Shown here piece after piece: positions 22,470-27,661 of a stretch of DNA of 27,661 nt. The notes beneath the pieces are model-generated. The model had not been told where the DNA came from, searched no databases, and saw nothing but the letters and a program-made list of their open reading frames with translations. The stretch covers positions 1 through 27,661 of the forward strand of contig JAKCWW010007301.1 of NCBI GenBank assembly GCA_026260175.1. The letters are read 5' to 3'. How positions within the stretch are numbered: the first letter of the stretch is position 1; the number at the start of each line of letters is the position of its first letter. Both the position numbers and the translations under genes were made by a program. The stretch comes from Reticulitermes lucifugus (lineage: Eukaryota > Arthropoda > Insecta > Blattodea > Rhinotermitidae).

Positions 22470-25400
22470 ATGGAGTTTATGGATGCATTTCCATTGAACG
22501 TGGTGCGTACATAATGTAAACAGTAACGTAATTTTACCATCGAAACGATCAAATAGTACGGTGTGTTTTCCATATTGTCCTTATGCACTCCATTAAGGCG
22601 TACGGGGGGAGTAGAGGTGTACCAGCACTCATTCCTAACCTTGGCACTAGATGGGGATGAGTGGTCAGCTTCACGGCTCTGCCGCGTTACCCCTCCGCCA
22701 ACCGGTATTTATTGAATATGACGCTGTCTGGGTCCCAGAGCCGGCCTGGACGTTTCTGAATGTAAATAAAATGGGAACTTCATGCCAGGTTAAAATACTA
22801 CCTGTGACATAACAGTATAGAAATAGCATTTCAAGATTAAACAGGAAGTACAAGGTATTAAGAAAATAGTGTAGAATCAGGGGTGAGTGATATGTCCACA
22901 CCCCACAACCAAGTAGAATCCACTGTGCATCCACACTGTTTATCTCTTCACTAACTCTGCATCTGATGATGAGAATTAGGACTATGATGGCATTCTAATC
23001 CACATTAAAATATTCAGACTACATGGCCTTTGTTCCGATAAGCCCTGTCTGTAACTGAAGTTACTTGCAAACTGCATGGAATTTCCATTTGATGTTAATT
23101 AGCCTCTTACTTAAAGGCTCATCAGCTAGAACGACGTGCTGAAGCTCATCTTGTGCGGAAGCATTTTGACGAGTCAATTCAGTGCTACCAGAAAGCTGCT
23201 GAAAAGCTGAAGGAAGCTGAACAAAGCTCAAATGATGAGATATTCCGTCAGTCTGTCAAATATCAACAAGAGCGCTGTATTCAGCTACAAAAAGTTATAA
23301 GGTAAAGGCTTGAGTGCAAATGGAGCACATTTCAACCCATATTTAAAAAACTCCAGTTATTAATAAGGTAAATAATGGACCCATTATCTCAGACGTCCAA
23401 TCCGTGCAATTTGAAGTTCAAGCCGAGGACCCACAGGTATAAATGGATTGAAATTCAACTGAGGACATGGTTGTCATGTTGTATAATGGTAGAGATTTTG
23501 ATATGAAAACTGTTAACTTCTGAAAGGAGACAAATTCCAGTGTTATGTAACTGAAGACAAATTGTTACAGAAATTGAAAAATAATGCTGTAAACTGTTCA
23601 CCTTATTGAGAAAATGGTTATTTTTACACAAATCCTTGAGAAAGTATGTATTGAGTGGAGCTTTCACAGACAATGCAATAAGATCTCAGGCTGACAGATG
23701 GTTCAAGTAAGCCAACTACACTCTGGCCTTGTGCAGGTACATAATTTGGGGAGGGTGGGTGTTAATCATATCTGGACTGTGATTATGGGGGTGGAATCAG
23801 ATTCTAAAATGTTGGTTTGCTTTACCTGACACAGCTGTCGGCTTTAAATTTTACTGAAAGCCCCGGAATTTTTCCAGGTTGATGAACAAAAATAAGGTTG
23901 ACCAAGGTACAGAATTTTGCAAAGATGAAAGTCAGGCAGACAATATATTTGTATGTAATTTCATAACTAAAGAACCTAGTCTGAGTGTGGTTATATTAGG
24001 GTAATTCATAGCCAAGAAATCATCATGTCTCAGAAACTGAAGTGAAATATTTGTGTCTGCAAATTTGAAGTCATTGCAAGGTGGTAACGGCTGTGACACA
24101 ATGGCTGGTAACACAGGACATGGACTTCTGTCAACCAGGAGCAGAAAAGCTCATCCTACATTATGATAAAATGCCTCTGTCAAGGCAGGGACCACAGGAA
24201 AAGTAGTGGGGTAAATCTGAACTGTTAATTATTAGAGATGAAAATACAGAAACCAAAATATATGGACTGTAAACTTATTTTCTGACCGAAATCTTAATTT
24301 TCTCTTTCCAGTATGAAAAAAAATCAGTACATAGCAGACACAACAAGGCAACAGAAAAAAATGATGCAGGTTTTGACAAAGCTGGAACAAACAAGTGATG
24401 AGCGAAACCAAGAAACTAGTAACCTGCAGCTTCAGATAATCAGGTTAGTACTGTGAACTTGTAAGCTGCATGAATATGTGGAAGTCAGGTCCCCATTCTT
24501 CTGTGATGTGGTGTGACATCGCTAGGTGGTTGGTGTCCGATGTTTCAAGACAGCGTGGTGGTCTCGTCTTCAAGGGTTGAAAGGTCCATGACAAACTCTC
24601 ATGTAGAAGTGTATTCACAAGAAATGAATGCTTCTCATCCTTTCCTACAGTATTTCTGAGCACACAGTAGTTCCACTTATCTTCATAGTGTATTAGCATA
24701 CCTGATCCAAATCAGTATGGAAGAAGTTCTGTTGTTCTGTCACCGATGTAATTCATGTAATGCATTTTGCATGTACCATATGGATGCATTTTACATGGAC
24801 TAAAAACATTTACGCTCTGTATACTGCAGACAGACTGAAACTGTGTTTTATCTGCAGCTTGTGGTTCAATTAATTATTTACATGTACATGTGAATAGTCT
24901 ATTTTTATCTGGGATATCAGAAGATAATGTGGTCATTTCAGAAAATGAGAATCTACATATCAACATGTGTATGTTATCACCTATGATTGCTGCAATTGGA
25001 ATATCAATAGCAAGAGGGCAGAGGGAATCAGTATTCCCTGTCCATAGCTCTGATTGGCCAAAATCCTTACAACCTTCATCTGTAATACACTTCCTCCTCC
25101 CATTCACTACAAGCATTCAGCTGAACCAGATTCAGACACCCTGAATGTGAAGGCAGTACATTCCTTTGAAACGCTGGAGCAGACTTGTTATCCTGCATGG
25201 TATAAGAACCCAGAAAACCAACACCTGCTGTGAAAACCAGAAAAACCTATAATTGTTGGGTGACAGTTATGGTTTAGTATAACTCCTGCTGCACATAAAA
25301 CCCAAACTGAAGTTTGTCAGATTTCTTAAAACAAGCTCATCAAACAAAACTTTTGTATGTGGCATAATCTGACTAACCTTCAGGAGACAGATTTAAATTG

Positions 25401-26059
25401 CTACCAAGCAAAACACACAAGAGACCAGCAAATGGTCTTGGTATGATAGCTGTTAAGTTTCACTCTGTTCGAGGACCGCTATTCACTTGTGTTGCAGAAC
25501 CATGGAGGAAGCAGATTCACTGATAGAACAACTTGTACGTCGTGATGGAGATGAGCTAGAAAGTGTCAAGAGTGATAACGGAGCATGTGGTGAAGATACG
25601 ATAAAAGTGACAGCCATTAAACCTGGCAAGTTAGAAGGAAGCAAGTGGCCTATTGATGACCGCACAGTGATTGAGGAACTGCAGACTGTAAACCATCAGC
25701 TGCGTTCACTAGTGGTCCAATTACTAACCCAACTGGATGCGTCCCGTAAAGAAGTCGAAATGTTACGTGAACGTGTGCAGTTCCTGGAGGGAGAACACCA
25801 TGTGAAATCAGATGATGTGGAGGGCAGCAGTTCTGTAGCAGTGGCCAGGAAGAGCAGTCTTCACGTTATTACTGACTCCACAGGTGGCTCTTCACCCTTC
25901 GTGTATTCACCCTGCAGTGAACTTAGTCCTGATGTGCCGGCTGACACACCACACATAGTCACAAGGGAGTTACCTGTCCTTGCACCCCTAGAATTGCCAG
26001 ACTTTGACTTTGAACAGTTCAAAAAACAGAGTTCAGCAGATCATTCACCCACATCCTAG
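22470..26059 (+). CDS. NRBF2: NRBF2 / Atg38-like autophagy PI3K complex subunit, four coding exons
   Basis: Nuclear receptor binding factor 2 homologue. In animals NRBF2 joins the ATG14-VPS34-Beclin1 complex I and promotes autophagosome formation. Coding exons: 22470-22502, 23117-23301, 24312-24443, 25498-26059. Phases agree (0, 2, 2) and the product is 303 residues, against about 287 in human. Exon 1 is only 33 nt: MEFMDAFPLNV, ending at donor GTGCGT; the PLN motif followed by AHQ at the start of exon 2 matches the vertebrate start (PLNLAHQ), which is why this tiny exon was chosen. Exon 2 encodes the MIT domain (about residues 12-90; AHQLERRAE, FDESIQCYQKAAEKLKEAE). Exon 3 is a Lys/Gln-rich helix (residues 74-116). 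Exon 4 holds the conserved IDDRTVIEEL followed by a coiled coil (about residues 170-216), a Ser-rich linker and the C-terminal LPVLAPLELPDFDFEQF (about 275-291), which matches the Pro/Leu-rich end of NRBF2. A second in-frame ATG lies at 22479; the first has the better -3 A context. TAG stop at 26057-26059. Confidence 0.9.
24500..24700 (-). repeat. interspersed repeat copy in NRBF2 intron 3
   Basis: The minus strand translates to PLKTRPPRCLETSDTNHLAM, a string I recall as a recurrent spurious peptide from an insect repeat. No gene structure; it lies antisense within intron 3 (24444-25497). Confidence 0.4.
25128..25262 (+). repeat. interspersed repeat copy in NRBF2 intron 3
   Basis: AGGCAGTACATTCCTTTGAAACG and the following CAGAAAACCAACACCTGCTGTG, CCAGAAAAACC run follow the same block order as the copies at 17190-17340 and 27140-27250 (AGGCAGT, CTCTGAAA, CAGAAGAC-like). 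Strongly diverged. Confidence 0.4.
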
Positions 26060-27528
26060 CTCTAGCACACAGGAATTTGATTGAATTTTAAACTTGCTAC
26101 AGTACAGTGTGGCTCTCTCTGTCTCAGTGATTCCTTCTTGCCAAGGATGTGCCAACCATCAGTTACTCTGAAAATTCTGAAGTGACAAGCCTTCCTGTTT
26201 TGCCACACCATAAATTCAAGTTCACCATAATGACAGGTCACTAATTTTTGCTTACTGAGCAACATTCACTGTTGTTTTATTACAATTTTTTAAAATCATT
26301 TAGAACTAAAAATTGACTTCTGAAATGTGTAGTTACTGATTTTAATTGCCTGGGTTTCTTCAGACTTTCATGCAGGTCTGTGGTTTGGAAGCATGCAGTA
26401 TAGGTGGCTTAAAGTAGGAAACAACAGAATGACTTATCATTAAGGGTTACATAAATTAATGCATTTGGAATAACAAATGCTTTGTGGATGTGAAACTCTT
26501 GATTTGTCTTGAGTAGCATATTAAGTTGTACTCGGAACTCAAAATGATGTGAATTGTTTGAAAGTATGGATAATTGTTTAATTGTCAGTAATTATAGTGG
26601 GATTGTTTCATTCAGGAGCATGGTTGTGATTATATACAATTTAATGTGTTCAGAACTGTAAAAGTTTCATAAAATCATATTACATTGTTCTACTGCTTTA
26701 AAAATATGTGACAGCCACACAGTTTCAAGTTTGCTCCCCTCTGTAATGCAAGAGACATTTTTTTAGATTAATATTACTTGCAAACAGAACTATACTCTGT
26801 TTTATACTTTTCACAGTAAAGGAATACTGATAAAAGGTGTACATTCAATGTAATTTACCAGACATTGGAAATTGAGATGCGATCAGAAAAGGTAAGTTTA
26901 TTTGATTTTGAAAGATGGTCTTGAGTTTTGAAGAGAAAATTTACATTTCATGAGTAGTCATAAATTTGTGATAAATAATATGTAATCATGAAAAAGTCTG
27001 GCTTAAATTAAGATTTCCTTGGTCCCTGTCTAATCGTGTATGGTACAGTACCATTGTACAGCATTAGACTTCTTATGCTGATATGAAACTCTGACAGGTC
27101 TAGAAACAAATGTATTCAGTGTACAAGATGTATGATTCTCACAGTGGTGGCTGTGAAGAACAGTGTTTTCTGCAATGTGATGGTCTCTGGTCTGGTAGAT
27201 ACTGATGTTTCAGAGGAACCTACTGCCTTCAGCATCAGGGCAGAAGAGTCAGGCACATAGGAAAAGAAAAAGTTTATGACAGGGAAGCAAGAACAAAGAC
27301 TGTGGCTAAGAGTGAACAAATTGGAACACTGTAACTAAACAGGAACGTGTGGCCTTAAGACGTGCCCCAGTTGTAGACAGGACAGGAGGTAAATAACATC
27401 AATGGTACACAAAGGAAGGTAAACCAATAAAAATAAACATAAAGGGAAATGAAACAGAAAATGAGAAAGATTAATAGGAAATGAGGTGTAAGGACAAAAT
27501 AAAATTTAAAGAAATAAAACCAAATAAA
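26060..27528 (+). other. NRBF2 3' untranslated region and downstream sequence
   Basis: AT-rich sequence after the NRBF2 stop with no further coding frame. Canonical AATAAA hexamers occur at 27426-27431 and 27432-27437, which would give a 3' UTR of about 1.4 kb crossing the repeat at 27140-27250. Nearer, non-canonical signals could be used instead. Confidence 0.4.
27140..27250 (-). repeat. interspersed repeat copy downstream of NRBF2
   Basis: The minus strand contains TTCCTCTGAAACATCAG and CTACCAGACCAGAGACCATC in the same order as the copy at 17250-17310. Its translation gives SSETSVSTRPETITLQKT, the same recurrent repeat peptide family. Confidence 0.55.
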
Positions 27529-27661
27529 CCAATCTGATGTTTAACATCACTAATATCAAAGCTCAGTCTCCCATACTCAAAACCTACTTCCATCCTCAAC
27601 AAAATACACCAATCTGATGTTTAACGTCACTAATATCAAAGCTCAATCTCCCATACTCACA
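27529..27661. repeat. 80-bp tandem repeat running off the window
   Basis: CCAATCTGATGTTTAAC starts at 27529 and again at 27609. The 53 bases of the second unit inside the window differ from the first at only three positions. The array probably continues beyond the right edge. Confidence 0.85.

Noticed and set aside
24890..25144. 84-codon open frame in NRBF2 intron 3
   Set aside because: No conserved family features and no plausible role as a cassette exon; an overlapping frame exists on the other strand.
1..27661. CRISPR arrays, operons, bacterial promoters, rRNA genes
   Set aside because: None present; the repeats seen are microsatellites, transposon fragments and one minisatellite in eukaryotic DNA.

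Overview
The window is animal nuclear DNA. It has spliced genes with GT-AG introns, no bacterial-style operons, AT-rich non-coding sequence, microsatellites and many decayed transposons. The two protein-coding genes are conserved single-copy animal genes. Their introns and flanks carry tRNA-derived SINEs, mariner/Tc-like, hAT-like and possible Penelope-like repeats of kinds I associate with large insect genomes. A blattodean (cockroach or termite) is my best guess, but that placement rests on remembered repeat-family character, not on a search.

Layout. Bases 1-8880 contain no gene I can defend. They hold a decayed DUF4817/Tc-mariner-type transposase (about 1725-2398, minus), microsatellites, a 773-bp hAT-like non-autonomous element with near-matching 8-bp flanks (4029-4801) with a SINE-like stretch inside it, and a hammerhead-like repeat fragment (about 5375-5425). 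Bases 8890-9675 are a deleted mariner. Bases 10255-10520 are a tRNA-derived SINE. From 11084 to 19835 on the minus strand lies a full TAPT1 gene (PF05346/DUF747 family) in nine coding exons whose splice phases all agree, giving 653 residues. Its introns hold a roughly 235-bp foldback MITE-like element (intron 7), a large palindromic element with a 15-bp direct repeat and an assembly gap (intron 5), repeat copies (intron 4) and a LINE reverse-transcriptase scrap (intron 1). From 22470 to 26059 on the plus strand lies a full NRBF2 (Atg38-like) gene in four coding exons, 303 residues. The last 130 bases begin an 80-bp tandem repeat.

TAPT1 and NRBF2 are arranged head to head with 2.6 kb between start codons. 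Nothing known links their functions: TAPT1 is an ER/ciliary-base membrane protein, and NRBF2 is a regulatory subunit of the autophagy PI3-kinase complex I.

The most unusual signal is a hammerhead-ribozyme-like core (CTGATGA, stem II hairpin, GAAAC, tetraloop, GTA) in the palindromic element at 15672-15706. A second, independent match lies on the minus strand at 5381-5419. Both carry the same extra U between the CUGAUGA box and stem II. Stem I is weak in both, so activity is unproven.
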